Shown: positions 15,887-24,859 of the stretch, one piece after another
How the letters are laid out: each line of letters begins with the position of its first letter
How positions within the stretch are numbered: the first letter of the stretch is position 1
DNA from: Nocardia arizonensis
Lineage (GTDB): Bacteria; Actinomycetota; Actinomycetes; Mycobacteriales; Mycobacteriaceae
NCBI RefSeq assembly: GCF_001310275.1
Contig: NZ_LGYZ01000133.1
Span: forward strand, 124,001-188,000
Direction of reading: 5' to 3'
Length of the DNA stretch: 64,000 bases
The notes under the pieces: generated by a model
Databases searched by the model: none
Told to the model about the DNA's origin: nothing
The model's input: the letters and a program-made list of their open reading frames with translations, nothing else
Made by a program: the position numbers and the translations under genes

Positions 15887-16277
15887 GCAGGTCAGCGTGT
15901 CCGATACGCGGCGCTCGCGACAGCGCCGATATACCGAATGTGGATAACTCGCGGGGTGTGGATGAATTCCGTGCACGGGGAGGGGGCGCACAGTCCCCGA
16001 AATAGAGGACGGCCCCAGCCGGGGGGGGAGGAGGCTGGGGCCGTCGGGTTCAGCCCCGGGGGGTCGGGCTGAACGCTCCTGGACTATGTCCAGGTGCCAG
16101 CAATACTACACCCATGTGCCGCCCACAACGCAAGTCCGTGGCCGGAGAAGTTTGGTGGCGTCGCTGCGCCTGCATCTCCCCGGCAAACCCTCGCCCGCAC
16201 CGGGACACGCGCACCGGGGTACGCGCACGTACCCGCGCTCGGCGAGCGCGCTCGCCCATTCCGCATATCCTGAACGG
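15887..16277. other. Divergent intergenic region between ssd and the HAD gene
   Basis: This 391-bp gap contains the 6C RNA described separately, plus a stretch at 16095-16277 with no recognisable element. The ssd promoter is probably to the left of the RNA. Confidence 0.4.
16005..16095 (-). ncRNA. 6C RNA (actinobacterial sRNA with C-rich loops; B11-like)
   Basis: On the minus strand three hairpins follow one another. A small one has arms 16078-16083/16089-16094. A 9-bp stem at 16048-16056/16066-16074 has a loop holding six consecutive C. A 10-bp stem at 16011-16020/16033-16042 has a loop with a run of eight C. Two stems with cytosine-rich loops define the 6C RNA family (Rfam 6C motif). In M. 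tuberculosis the family member (B11) lies in the same Rv3660c-Rv3661 gap and on the same strand as ssd, as recalled from the literature. Exact ends are not visible. Confidence 0.8.
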
Positions 16278-17147
16278 GTGACGGGCGAGGGTGACCACGA
16301 ATCGGCTCCTGACCGGAGCGCGCGCATCACCGCGGCTCCCTACACATCTCCCGGCGGCAGCGGGCGCGTCGCCGCCTTCTTCGACCTGGACAAGACGGTG
16401 ATCGCGAAGTCGAGCGCGTTCGTCTTCAGCAAGCCGTTCTTCGCCCAGGGCCTGCTCAACCGCCGTGTCGTGCTGGAGAGCAGCTACGCGCACTTCCTGT
16501 ACATGCTCTCGGGAGCCGACCACGACCAAATGGAGCGCATGCGCGCCCATCTGACGAACATGTGCGCGGGCTGGGATGTCGAGCAGGTGAAATCCATTGT
16601 GGCCGAGACACTGCACGATCTGGTCGACCCGCTGATCTACGCCGAAGCCGTGGATCTGATTGCCGACCACCGGATCCGGGGCCACGACGTGGTCATCGTC
16701 TCGGCCTCCGGCGAGGAGATCGTCGGCCCGATCGCCGCGGCGCTGGGCGTCTCGCACACCGAGGCCACCCGCATGGTGGTCGAGGACGGCAAGTACACCG
16801 GCGACGTGGAGTTCTACTGTTACGGCGTCGGCAAGGTCACCGCGATCGAAAAGCTGGCCGCCAGTGAGGGTTACGATCTCTCGCGCTGTTACGCCTATTC
16901 CGATTCGGTCACCGATCTGCCGATGCTGAGCGCGGTCGGGTATCCCACCGCGGTGAATCCCGACCGGGCACTGCGCCGGGAGGCGGCCGCGCGGGACTGG
17001 CCGGTGCTGACCTTCTCCAATCCGGTGTCGCTGTGGTCGCGGTTGCAGACCCCCTCCTCGACCACGGTCGCCGCCACCGCGGCAGTCGGTCTCAGCGCGA
17101 TCCTGGCGGGCGCGATCACCTACCGGATCTTGCGCGGTCGACGCTGA
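16278..17147 (+). CDS. HAD-IB family phosphatase (Rv3661-like)
   Basis: 289 aa from GTG 16278. HAD motif I is AAFFDLDKTVIAKSS with the nucleophile Asp in DLDKT. Motif II is VVIVSASGEE, and motif III/IV is YAYSDSVTDLPML. This is the HAD-IB/SerB-like layout (TIGR01490-type). A C-terminal hydrophobic helix followed by RILRGRR suggests membrane anchoring. In M. tuberculosis Rv3661 has the same position between the 6C and Ms1 RNA genes. The substrate is unknown; small phosphomonoesters such as phosphoserine or lysophospholipid head groups are possibilities. Confidence 0.88.
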   Translation: MTGEGDHESAPDRSARITAAPYTSPGGSGRVAAFFDLDKTVIAKSSAFVFSKPFFAQGLLNRRVVLESSYAHFLYMLSGADHDQMERMRAHLTNMCAGWDVEQVKSIVAETLHDLVDPLIYAEAVDLIADHRIRGHDVVIVSASGEEIVGPIAAALGVSHTEATRMVVEDGKYTGDVEFYCYGVGKVTAIEKLAASEGYDLSRCYAYSDSVTDLPMLSAVGYPTAVNPDRALRREAAARDWPVLTFSNPVSLWSRLQTPSSTTVAATAAVGLSAILAGAITYRILRGRR

Positions 17148-17268
17148 ACCCGCAGGTTTAGCCAATCGATAGCCATCCACCGTCGAGCTCGAAACCGAGG
17201 GTCGAAGTTCGGGAATTGAATCACGAAACACCGGCCGACGCGCCGACTTTTCCCGCCTCTGCCGACCC

Positions 17269-17298
17269 TTGAAGTGAGCCTGGTCACAGTGGTAGAAA
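17269..17298 (+). promoter_or_regulatory. Candidate SigA promoter of the Ms1-like RNA
   Basis: TTGAAG (17269-17274) and TAGAAA (17293-17298) are separated by 18 bp. The pair lies just before a region whose length and folding match Ms1 RNA, so transcription would begin near 17303. Confidence 0.5.
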
Positions 17299-17302
17299 GG
17301 TA

Positions 17303-17600
17303 GCTACGGAAGGACGGAAGGCCAAGGCTCGACCGGAAGAGAAGGTCTCGTCTCCCGACCCACCCTTCCAGCACGGACGCCAGGCACCCACGCGGAGCAC
17401 GCCGCGACAAGGGCAGCAGGTTGTGGGCCTGCGAGTTTCGGCATCCGACCGGCGAGAGCCTCGCACAGGTTGCGGGGATCAACCGGCGGGAGCCGCGACG
17501 ACGCCGAGGCCGAAGCACACAACCCACTCAGCACGCTTGGTAACCGGGTGGTCCGTGCTAGCGGGCGGCGAGGTCATCGATGACAACGCCGCCCGCTTCG
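17303..17600 (+). ncRNA. Ms1-like RNA (MTS2823 homologue), RNA-polymerase-binding 6S-like sRNA
   Basis: No credible ORF exists in the 470-bp gap between the HAD gene and the Fic-like gene, yet it has a promoter-like pair, a strong terminator about 300 nt later and a closing helix. The helix pairs TAGC/ACGG (17301-17309) with CCGTGCTA (17553-17560), with a single bulge. In M. tuberculosis and M. smegmatis the abundant, roughly 300-nt Ms1/MTS2823 RNA lies directly after the Rv3661 orthologue on the same strand and binds core RNA polymerase. Position, strand, length and a 6S-like closed structure agree; sequence identity could not be tested. Confidence 0.62.
17560..17597 (+). terminator. Terminator of the Ms1-like RNA
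   Basis: An 11-bp GC-rich stem (17560-17570 with 17587-17597) encloses a 12-bp perfect palindrome (17573-17584), giving a very stable hairpin at the 3' end of the predicted RNA. Confidence 0.75.
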
Positions 17601-17619
17601 ATATGTCCCGGGTCGTTCC

Positions 17620-18366
17620 CTAGCCCGCCGCGGCGTCGGCGATGGACGTGGCCTCGCGCGCCCCGTCCTCCAGCGCGCCGCAGCACAGGATCGTCCACCC
17701 CCCTACCGCCTGCGCGTCCCCGGTGGCGAAACCCGCGGCCGCTTCCACATAAGCCTGCCGCCGCCGCAACCAGAACACCTCCGGCACACCCAGAGCATGC
17801 GGATCCAGCCCGCTTGCCACCGTCACCAAACGGGACGCGGCGCGTGCCACGATGCCGTCGGCCATGCCGAAGGGCCGCAGCGCCAGCAGCTCGCCGTGCA
17901 CCACCGCGGCCACGACGGGCGCAGGCGCGGCGGTGCCGAGCACCGTCTGCGCCAGCAGGTCCAACCGCTGCGACACTCCCGGATCGGTCCGCGGCCTGCC
18001 GAGCAGCTGTTCATCCGGCACCAGATCGGCGGCGGCCAGCAGATGCAATCGAGCCAGCGCCTGTAGCGGCGCGCGCTGCCAGACGCCAACCAGATTGCGC
18101 AGCGCGTCACCGTCGAGGGCCTGGCCGACCCGCAGCGAGCCCGCCAGGATCGGATCGGCTACCCGGCCGTCGGCGGGAATATCGGTCGTGCCGCCGTCGA
18201 TGGCCGCCGAGGACCGGGCGCCCCGCACCGCGCTCTCGGCCGCGGTGGTCGGCCAGCCGCGCCGGTTCGCCCGGTGCCGGTGCACGGCGGCGAGGCTGTC
18301 GCGGGCGCGATCGGCGGCTTCGCGGACACCGGGCAGGTCGACGAGTGGCTGAAGCGGATCGGTCAC
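17620..18366 (-). CDS. Conserved protein with degenerate Fic-like core (Rv3662c-like)
   Basis: 248 aa from GTG 18366 (VTDPLQPLVDLPGV); longer in-frame sequence overlaps dppD and is not credible. A segment VHGELLALRPFGMADGIVARAASRLV resembles the Fic loop HxFxxGNGRxxR. The catalytic His is missing and the GNGR is reduced to GMADG, so AMP-transfer activity is doubtful. The N-terminal part SAAIDGGTT is reminiscent of the helix that precedes Fic cores. In M. tuberculosis Rv3662c holds this position and is of unknown function. It lies 31 bp downstream of dppD and may be co-transcribed. Confidence 0.7.
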   Translation of the reverse strand: MTDPLQPLVDLPGVREAADRARDSLAAVHRHRANRRGWPTTAAESAVRGARSSAAIDGGTTDIPADGRVADPILAGSLRVGQALDGDALRNLVGVWQRAPLQALARLHLLAAADLVPDEQLLGRPRTDPGVSQRLDLLAQTVLGTAAPAPVVAAVVHGELLALRPFGMADGIVARAASRLVTVASGLDPHALGVPEVFWLRRRQAYVEAAAGFATGDAQAVGGWTILCCGALEDGAREATSIADAAAG

Positions 18367-18397
18367 GGGATACGAGGCTAGCCGCAGGTCCGGCCCG

Positions 18398-20074
18398 TCA
18401 TACCGTCGGCAGGTCGCGGCCGGGGATGGCGTCGAGCAGACGGCGGGTGTACTCGGCGCGCGGGGTGTCGAACACTTCGTCGGTGGTCGCGTTCTCGACC
18501 ACCCGGCCCGACCGCATGACCAGCACCCGATCCGCGATCTGACGGACAACGGCGAGATCGTGGGAGATGAACAGATACGACAGCCCGAGTTCGGCCTGGA
18601 GTTCGTTGAGCAGCGCCAGGATCTGGGCCTGCACCAACACGTCGAGCGCGGAGACGGCCTCGTCGCAGATCACGACCTCCGGGGACAGGGCCAGCGCACG
18701 GGCGATGGCGACTCGCTGACGCTGCCCGCCGGACAGTTCGCTGGGATAGCGCCGCATGACCGAACTCGGCAGCGACACCTTCTCCAGCAGGTCGCGCACC
18801 GTGGCCCGGCGTTCGGCGGCGGTGCCTATCCGGTGGGTGCGCAGCGGTTCCTCGATGGTCCGGTAGATCGAGTACATGGGGTCGAGCGAGCCGTAGGGGT
18901 CTTGGAAGATCGGCTGCACCCGACGCCGGAAGGCGAATGCGCCGCGACGATCGAGGCTCCCCACGTCGAGACCGTCGAAGGTGACCGAGCCCGCGGTGGG
19001 CGCGAGCAGACCGAGCACCATCTGCGCGAGCGTCGACTTGCCCGACCCGGATTCGCCGACGATGGCCGTCGTGGTCCCGCGCGGCAACCGGAACGACACG
19101 TCGTCGACCGCGGTGAACTCCGTCGACCGCAGCGGCGTCGCGCCCCTGATACGGAATACCTTGGTCAAATTGCGCGCGACCAGCAGATCCGCGGGTTCGT
19201 CCACCTCGGTGTCGGCCGCGGCGACCAGCGCGGCCCGCTCCCGGACCTCGATGCGCTCCCGCGTCGCGGACGGCCGCCGCGAGGCCAGCGAGGGCGCGGA
19301 ACTCACCAACTTGCGGGTGTAGGCGTGCCAAGGATCGCGCAGGATCTCCCGCGCGGGACCGGATTCCACCACCCGGCCGCGGTACATCACCACCAGGTGT
19401 TCGGCGCGTTCGGCGGCAAGCGCGAGATCGTGGGTTATCAGCAGGACCGCCGTGCCGAGTTCACCCGTCAGTCCGGCGAGGTGGTCGAGGATCTGCCGCT
19501 GCACCGTGACGTCGAGGGCCGAGGTCGGTTCGTCGGCGATGAGCAGCGGGGGGCGGCAGGCCAGGCCCATCGCGATGAGGGCGCGCTGGCGCATACCGCC
19601 GGAGAATTCGTGCGGGTACTGGTTGACCAGGCGCTGCGCGTCGGGCATCCCGGCCTCTTCGAGCAGTTCCACGGCCCGGCGGCGGGCCGCCTTGCCCTTG
19701 GCGATGCCGTTGGCCTCCAGCGTCTCGGTGATCTGGAATCCGATCTTCCACACCGGATTCAGATTCGACATCGGGTCCTGCGGGACCAGTCCGATCCGGC
19801 TGCCGCGTACCGCGACGATCTCCTTCTTCGACGCCTTGGTGAGGTTCTTGCCGTCGAAGACGATCGATCCGGCGGTCACCGTGCCGGTTCCGGGCAGCAG
19901 ATCGATGATGCTGTGCGCGGTGGTGGACTTGCCCGACCCGCTTTCGCCCACAATCGCGACGGTCTGCCCCGGATACACCGACAGACCCACATCGCGAACG
20001 GCGGGAATCCGCCGACCGTCGGAGTCGAAACAGACGGTGAGACCGTCGATCTCGAGCAGCGGGCGATCCGACAC
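18398..20074 (-). CDS. dppD: Dipeptide/oligopeptide ABC transporter, fused double ATPase
   Basis: 558 aa with two nucleotide-binding domains in one chain. The first has GESGSGKSTT, FSGGMRQRALIAMG and LLIADEPTSALD. The second has GESGSGKSTLAQ, LSGGQRQRVAIARA and VVICDEAVSALD, where Ala replaces the usual Pro after Glu. It energises peptide import by the DppBC membrane pair. In enteric bacteria the two domains are separate DppD and DppF; the fused form is usual in mycobacteria (Rv3663c). It starts 6 bp after the dppC stop and belongs to a dppABCD operon. Confidence 0.93.
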   Translation of the reverse strand: MSDRPLLEIDGLTVCFDSDGRRIPAVRDVGLSVYPGQTVAIVGESGSGKSTTAHSIIDLLPGTGTVTAGSIVFDGKNLTKASKKEIVAVRGSRIGLVPQDPMSNLNPVWKIGFQITETLEANGIAKGKAARRRAVELLEEAGMPDAQRLVNQYPHEFSGGMRQRALIAMGLACRPPLLIADEPTSALDVTVQRQILDHLAGLTGELGTAVLLITHDLALAAERAEHLVVMYRGRVVESGPAREILRDPWHAYTRKLVSSAPSLASRRPSATRERIEVRERAALVAAADTEVDEPADLLVARNLTKVFRIRGATPLRSTEFTAVDDVSFRLPRGTTTAIVGESGSGKSTLAQMVLGLLAPTAGSVTFDGLDVGSLDRRGAFAFRRRVQPIFQDPYGSLDPMYSIYRTIEEPLRTHRIGTAAERRATVRDLLEKVSLPSSVMRRYPSELSGGQRQRVAIARALALSPEVVICDEAVSALDVLVQAQILALLNELQAELGLSYLFISHDLAVVRQIADRVLVMRSGRVVENATTDEVFDTPRAEYTRRLLDAIPGRDLPTV

Positions 20075-20080
20075 CGGAGC

Positions 20081-21034
20081 TCACCTCTTCCTTGTCCGCG
20101 GGTCGAGCGCGTCGCGCAGGGCATCGCCGAGCAGGATGAAACTCAGGACCGTGAGCGCCAATGCCGTGGCCGGATAGAACAGGATGGGCGAACCGCCACG
20201 CAGCTGCACCTGATTGGTGCTGATATCCGATCCCCATGACACCGTGGTACGCGGCAGCCCGACCCCGAGATAGGACAGCGTCGCCTCGGTGACAATGAAT
20301 CCGCCGAGCCAGATGGTGGTGACGACGATGAGCGGCCCGGCCGAATTCGGCAGCACGTGCCGGGCCAGGACGCGCGCGCGCGACACCCCCAACGCGGTTG
20401 CCGCGCGGACGTATTCGCTGTTCTTCGCCTCGATCACCGCACCGCGGGCGATGCGCGCCGCCTGCGGCCAGGTGAAGGTCGCCAGGATCAGGATGACCGT
20501 CCACATCGTGCGCTGGTCGAGCAGTTGCATGATGACGATCGCCGCGAGCATGAGCGGAAGCGCGAAGAATATCTCCGCGATCCGCGACACGACCGAGTCG
20601 AGCGGCCCGCCGTAGAAACCGGCCAGAGCGCCGAGCGTGCCGCCGATCAGCAAGAACATACTCGTCGCGCCGAGTCCGCACAGCACCGAGGCGCGCGCGC
20701 CGTACACGGTGCGCGCGTAGATGTCACAGCCCTGTTTGTCGAAGCCGAAGGGGTGGCCGGCGCCACGCGGGTCCATGCTGAAATCGCCGTTGCAGTACCG
20801 CGGATCCTGGTCGGTGAACAGCCCCGGCCAGATCACCACCACGAGAACGAACAGGATCAGCAGGGCCGCGACAACGAACAGCGGATTGTGCCGCAGCCGA
20901 TGCCAGGCGTCGAGCCACAAGCCGACCGGCGCGACGGATTCGTCCACCCGGTCGGTGGCGAGTACCTCCACCTCGTCGGGCGGGGCGATATAGCGTGCCT
21001 GTCCCGGGCGCGGTTCCCGCGCCGCGTCAGGCAT
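20081..21034 (-). CDS. dppC: Peptide ABC transporter permease DppC
   Basis: 317 aa. The first 45 residues are cytoplasmic, followed by a first membrane helix (PLFVVAALLILFVLVVVIW) and a periplasmic loop containing DPRGAGHPFGFDKQGCDIYAR, typical of DppC/OppC. The BPD_transp_1 core has the EAA loop EYVRAATALGVSRARVLARHVLPN. The ATG overlaps the dppB stop by eight bases, indicating coupled translation. It pairs with DppB to form the channel. Confidence 0.94.
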   Translation of the reverse strand: MPDAAREPRPGQARYIAPPDEVEVLATDRVDESVAPVGLWLDAWHRLRHNPLFVVAALLILFVLVVVIWPGLFTDQDPRYCNGDFSMDPRGAGHPFGFDKQGCDIYARTVYGARASVLCGLGATSMFLLIGGTLGALAGFYGGPLDSVVSRIAEIFFALPLMLAAIVIMQLLDQRTMWTVILILATFTWPQAARIARGAVIEAKNSEYVRAATALGVSRARVLARHVLPNSAGPLIVVTTIWLGGFIVTEATLSYLGVGLPRTTVSWGSDISTNQVQLRGGSPILFYPATALALTVLSFILLGDALRDALDPRTRKR

Positions 21035-21953
21035 AGCGGATCCTCGGGTCCAGGGCGGCGTAGAGCAGGTCGACGACCAGATTCGCGAGCAGGAATATCA
21101 CCACGAGCACCGTCACGAACGAGACCACCGTCGGCGGTTCGCCGCGCACGATCGCCTGGTACATCGTGCCGCCGACGCCGGGAATATTGAAGATGCCCTC
21201 GGTGACCACCGCGCCGCCGATCAGTGCCCCGAGATCCGCGCCGAGGAAGGTGACCACCGGGATCATCGAATTGCGCAGGATGTGCACCGTGATCACCCGT
21301 CGGCGCCCGAGGCCCTTGGCGGTGGCCGTGCGCACGTAGTCCGCGGACATGTTCTCCGCCACCGAATTACGGGTCAGGCGCAGGACGTAGGCGAACGAGA
21401 GCGCGCCGAGCACGAAGGCGGGCAGCAGCAATTCCGACAGGCTCGCGTGACCGGTGACGGTCACCGGCGCGATCTTCCACTTCACCCCGAAGACGAATTG
21501 CGCGAGGAAACCGAGTACGAAGATCGGCACCGCGATGATGACCAGGCTGACCACCAGCAGCGTCGAATCGAAGAGTTTGCCTCTGCGCAGACCTGCCACG
21601 AGTCCGAACAGCACGCCGAATATGCCCTCGATCAGGATCGCGAGCAACGCCAGTTCGATGGTGACGGGAAAGGCGCGGGCCAATTCGTCACGTACCGGCC
21701 GCCCCGAGAACGACGTGCCGAAATCGAGGGTGACGATGCCCTTCAGATACAGCAGATATTGCACGATGAACGGCTCGTCGAGGTGATAGCGCGCCCGCAG
21801 CGCGGCCTCGACGGCGGGCGTCATGGGTTTGTCGCCCGCCAGCGCCCGGATCGGATCACCGGGAACGAGGAATACCAGTCCGTAGATGAGCAGCGTCGCC
21901 CCGAGGAACACCGGGATCATCTGAAGCAGCCGCCGCAGGATGTACCAGCCCAT
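21027..21953 (-). CDS. dppB: Peptide ABC transporter permease DppB
   Basis: 308 aa from ATG 21953 (MGWYILRRLLQMIPVFLGAT), the classic N-terminus of DppB/OppB. It has about six membrane helices, GDPIRALAGDKP in the first external loop and the EAA motif ADYVRTATAKGLGRRRVITVHILRN. A longer in-frame stretch upstream overlaps dppA in another frame and is rejected. It starts 20 bp after the dppA stop. Confidence 0.94.
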   Translation of the reverse strand: MGWYILRRLLQMIPVFLGATLLIYGLVFLVPGDPIRALAGDKPMTPAVEAALRARYHLDEPFIVQYLLYLKGIVTLDFGTSFSGRPVRDELARAFPVTIELALLAILIEGIFGVLFGLVAGLRRGKLFDSTLLVVSLVIIAVPIFVLGFLAQFVFGVKWKIAPVTVTGHASLSELLLPAFVLGALSFAYVLRLTRNSVAENMSADYVRTATAKGLGRRRVITVHILRNSMIPVVTFLGADLGALIGGAVVTEGIFNIPGVGGTMYQAIVRGEPPTVVSFVTVLVVIFLLANLVVDLLYAALDPRIRYA

Positions 21954-21973
21954 ACGATCTCCCGGAATCGCGA

Positions 21974-23581
21974 CTACTTCTCGATGTTCTCGAAGTCGAA
22001 CAGACCGTTCCACGCGAGGTCGGCCTTGACCACGTGTTCCGAACGCCCCGCCGCGGCACGGTAATCGAAGACCGGGATGTCGGCCATGTCCTTGAACAAC
22101 AGCGCCTGCGCCTGCGCCACGATCCGGTAGGACTCCTCGAGCGTCGGCGCGGCCAGCGCGGCGTCGAGCAGGCGGTCGAATTCCGGGTCGGCGTAGTCGA
22201 CGTTGTTGGTGTCGGAATAGCTGTAGTACTGCGAGGTCAGGAATTGCAGCATGGTCGGGTAGTCGCCCTGCCAGCCGTAGCGGAAGGACTTGCCGATCGA
22301 CTTCGCGTTCACCAGATCCCTGATGTTCTTGAAAGTCGGATAAGGCGCGCCGACGGCGTCGATGCCGAGTGTGTTCTTGACGCTGTTGGCGACCGCCTCG
22401 ATCCACGCCTGATGGCCGCCGTCGGAGTTGTAGGCGATCTCGTAGCGCCCCGACCACGGCGCGATGGCGTCGGCCTGTGCCCACAGCCGTTTGGCCTCGT
22501 CCGGATTGTATTTCAGCATTTCCGAACCCGGCACGTTCGGATCGAAACCGGGCAGTGTGCTCGCGGTGAAATCGCGTGCGGGCTGTTTGGTGTCGTTGAA
22601 GATGGTTTGGCAGATCTGTTCCCGGTTGATCGCCAGCGATATCGCCCGGCGGCGCAGCAGGCCCTCGGCCCCGCCGAAATGCGCGACGTTCGACTGCACG
22701 CCGATGTGCTGGTTCTGCGCGGTGGGCGCGAGGATCGCACGATCGCCGAGATCGTTGCGGTAGGTGGTCAGGGCGCTGTCGGGAATCGTGTCGAGGGTAT
22801 CGAGGTTGCCCGCGAGCAGATCGGAGTAGGCGGTGTCGAAGGACTGGTACATGACGAAACGCAGCCCCTTGTTCTTGGCCTGCCGCCCGCCCCGATAGTC
22901 CGGATTCGGCGTCAGATCGATCTTGACATTGTGTTCCCAGGCGCCGTCACCCGCGAATTTGTACGGACCGTTGCCGATCGGGTTCTCGCCGAATGCCTTC
23001 ATATCCTGGTAGGCGACCGCGGGCAGCGGATAGAACGGCGCGTAGCCGAGCGCCGTCTCGAAATCGATGGACGGTTGTTTCAGCTCGACGGTGAAGGTCC
23101 GGTCGTCGACCACCCGCAAACCCGACATCGTCTGTGCTGTCGGCTTTTCCGCGGAGACCTCGTCGAATCCGACTATCGGAGTGAACACGTAGCTCTGCAA
23201 CTGCGCGTTGGTGCCGAGCGCGCCATAGTTCCAAGCGTCGACGAAGGACTTGGCGGTCACCGGGGTGCCGTCGGTGAACTTCCAGTCCGGCTTGATGGTG
23301 ATGCGGTAGTTCCTGCGGTCGGTCGAGGTGATCGACTCGGCCATCTCGTCGTGGGCAACGCCCTTGTTGTCGTAGTACTTCAGCCCCGCGAAGAGGCGAT
23401 CGACCACGCGGCCGCCCATGTTCTCGTTGGTATTGGTCGGCACCAGCGGATTCTGCGGCTCGGCGCCATTGGTGGTGACGATGGCGGCGTCGACCGAATC
23501 GGTCGACGAGCAGGCGGACAACCCGAGGCCCGCGGCGAGCAGAACCGCCGCCGTAACCGCGGTAGCTTTGTGAAATATCAA
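21974..23581 (-). CDS. dppA: Peptide-binding lipoprotein DppA (ABC substrate-binding, family 5)
   Basis: About 535 aa. TTG 23581 preceded by GGGAG is chosen as start, giving the signal peptide LIFHKATAVTAAVLLAAGLGLSAC with lipobox LSAC. The mature protein is a periplasmic-type binding protein of the SBP_bac_5 family, with GGRVVDRLFAGLKYYD, NYRITIKPDWKFTDGTPVTAKSF and a C-terminal FDYRAAAGRSEHV. It should be lipid-anchored outside the membrane and deliver peptides to DppBCD. The start codon is uncertain because no ATG fits the signal peptide. Confidence 0.9.
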   Translation of the reverse strand: MIFHKATAVTAAVLLAAGLGLSACSSTDSVDAAIVTTNGAEPQNPLVPTNTNENMGGRVVDRLFAGLKYYDNKGVAHDEMAESITSTDRRNYRITIKPDWKFTDGTPVTAKSFVDAWNYGALGTNAQLQSYVFTPIVGFDEVSAEKPTAQTMSGLRVVDDRTFTVELKQPSIDFETALGYAPFYPLPAVAYQDMKAFGENPIGNGPYKFAGDGAWEHNVKIDLTPNPDYRGGRQAKNKGLRFVMYQSFDTAYSDLLAGNLDTLDTIPDSALTTYRNDLGDRAILAPTAQNQHIGVQSNVAHFGGAEGLLRRRAISLAINREQICQTIFNDTKQPARDFTASTLPGFDPNVPGSEMLKYNPDEAKRLWAQADAIAPWSGRYEIAYNSDGGHQAWIEAVANSVKNTLGIDAVGAPYPTFKNIRDLVNAKSIGKSFRYGWQGDYPTMLQFLTSQYYSYSDTNNVDYADPEFDRLLDAALAAPTLEESYRIVAQAQALLFKDMADIPVFDYRAAAGRSEHVVKADLAWNGLFDFENIEK

Positions 23582-23921
23582 CGCGCTCTCCCGATTTCGG
23601 CATCGAACGGAACCGCGGGCACGTGCGGTCCCCCTGCGCGCCCGAAGCGATCCCACCAAAGGAACTCTCTCGGAGGTTAGCCATCTCCGACCGAACTGTC
23701 ATCGGATCGAGCCACGTTCGGGACACTTGTTACCCGCGCGGCAACACGGCCGAAACAGGCGCAGGGATTCGCCGGCCTTCAGCCCGGACAGCACGGGATC
23801 TCACGAGAGGCGTTGGAGGACGCCACGGTATCCGGTGCCGATTCGCCGACCGCCTGTCGCTTGCCCTGACGCTCGCCCCAGGGTGCGGAGAACCGCTGAG
23901 CACATCGGCCCCCTCGCCATC

Positions 23922-24152
23922 CGAACGGGCGTCGCGCAACCCGCCGGACTCGGCCACGGGGGCGTGTTCGACCTGTCGGTGCTAGGCGCGATCGGGTTCA
24001 CCGTTAGCCTTCTTGTGGCGGAACTCGCGCCGGCCGATGTCGATGACGGATCCGCCCTCGAATTGGCGAAGGCCACGGTGTTGGTGACATCAACGGCGGC
24101 GTGCCTCGCCGGTTCGGCGATACTGTTGCGGCGTGGGCGTGTCCACCGGGCA
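23922..24152 (+). pseudogene. nhaA: Remnant of Na+/H+ antiporter NhaA (C-terminal fragment)
   Basis: Translation of the region includes VLGAIGFTVSLLVAELA followed by an acidic linker and LAKATVLVTSTAACLAGSAILLRRGRVHR. These closely resemble the last two membrane helices of NhaA (GIGFTVSLLxxELA, then K-AIL-AS). Nothing upstream in any frame encodes the rest of a roughly 400-aa antiporter, and no start or ribosome site precedes it, so this is a gene relic of about 75 codons. It lies where mycobacteria carry acs and Rv3668c, indicating local rearrangement. Confidence 0.72.
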
Positions 24153-24258
24153 CGGCGTGCCGCGCAGGCGCTCGGCGGCGTCGGCGTGGACGACGGTGCG
24201 CGCCGCGCAGATCGAACGAAGACGAGGCAGTGCCGGGACAGGGAGAAGGGTCGACCAA

Positions 24259-24765
24259 GTGAGTTTCACCCAGGGCGGTAACGGGTCACACGGCGGCGGC
24301 GATGCCGGGCATCGGACGCTGACGTCCATACCCTTGACCGACGCCGATCCGATTGGTTCGGCGAGTTTCGGCAGTCTGGTGCGCGACGCGACCGAGCAGA
24401 TGTCGACGCTGGTGCGCGCCGAGGTGGAGTTGGCCAAGGCCGAGGTGACCGGCGAGATCAAGAAGGGGCTCCAGGGCAGCGTCTACTTCCTCCTCGCGTT
24501 CACGGTTCTGCTGTTCAGCTCCTTCTTCTTTTTCTTCTTCCTCGGGGAGCTGCTCGACGTGTGGCTGGCCCGCTGGGCGGCCTTCCTCATCGTGTTCCTG
24601 CTGATGGTGGCGACAACGGTGATCCTGGCGCTGCTCGGCTATCTGCGTGTGAAGAAGCTGCGGGCGCCGGAGAAGACCATCGATTCGCTCAAGCAGGCCC
24701 GCACGGTACTGCCCGGTGGATTCGGGTCGTCGGCGCATGAGGACCGGCCCGCTCTGAGCAAGTGA
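24259..24765 (+). CDS. Phage-holin-superfamily / DUF1469 membrane protein (Rv3669-like)
   Basis: 168 aa from GTG 24259 with GGGAGAAGGG upstream. A cytoplasmic region with LVRDATEQMSTLVRAEVELAKAEVTGEIKKG (heptad-like) precedes two membrane helices, the first unusually Phe-rich (LLFSSFFFFFFLGELL). This is the Act_holin/putative actinobacterial holin-X family, which despite the name is a core membrane protein of the order. It is followed 94 bp later by the EphE-like hydrolase, as in M. tuberculosis. Confidence 0.85.
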   Translation: MSFTQGGNGSHGGGDAGHRTLTSIPLTDADPIGSASFGSLVRDATEQMSTLVRAEVELAKAEVTGEIKKGLQGSVYFLLAFTVLLFSSFFFFFFLGELLDVWLARWAAFLIVFLLMVATTVILALLGYLRVKKLRAPEKTIDSLKQARTVLPGGFGSSAHEDRPALSK

Positions 24766-24859
24766 GGGTTCCCCGCCCGACCTCTCGCAAACATCGACGC
24801 GGTTGCGAAACGCCGACAGCGCGCGCCACGCGAACTTCGGCGCACTAGGCTCGGGGGAC

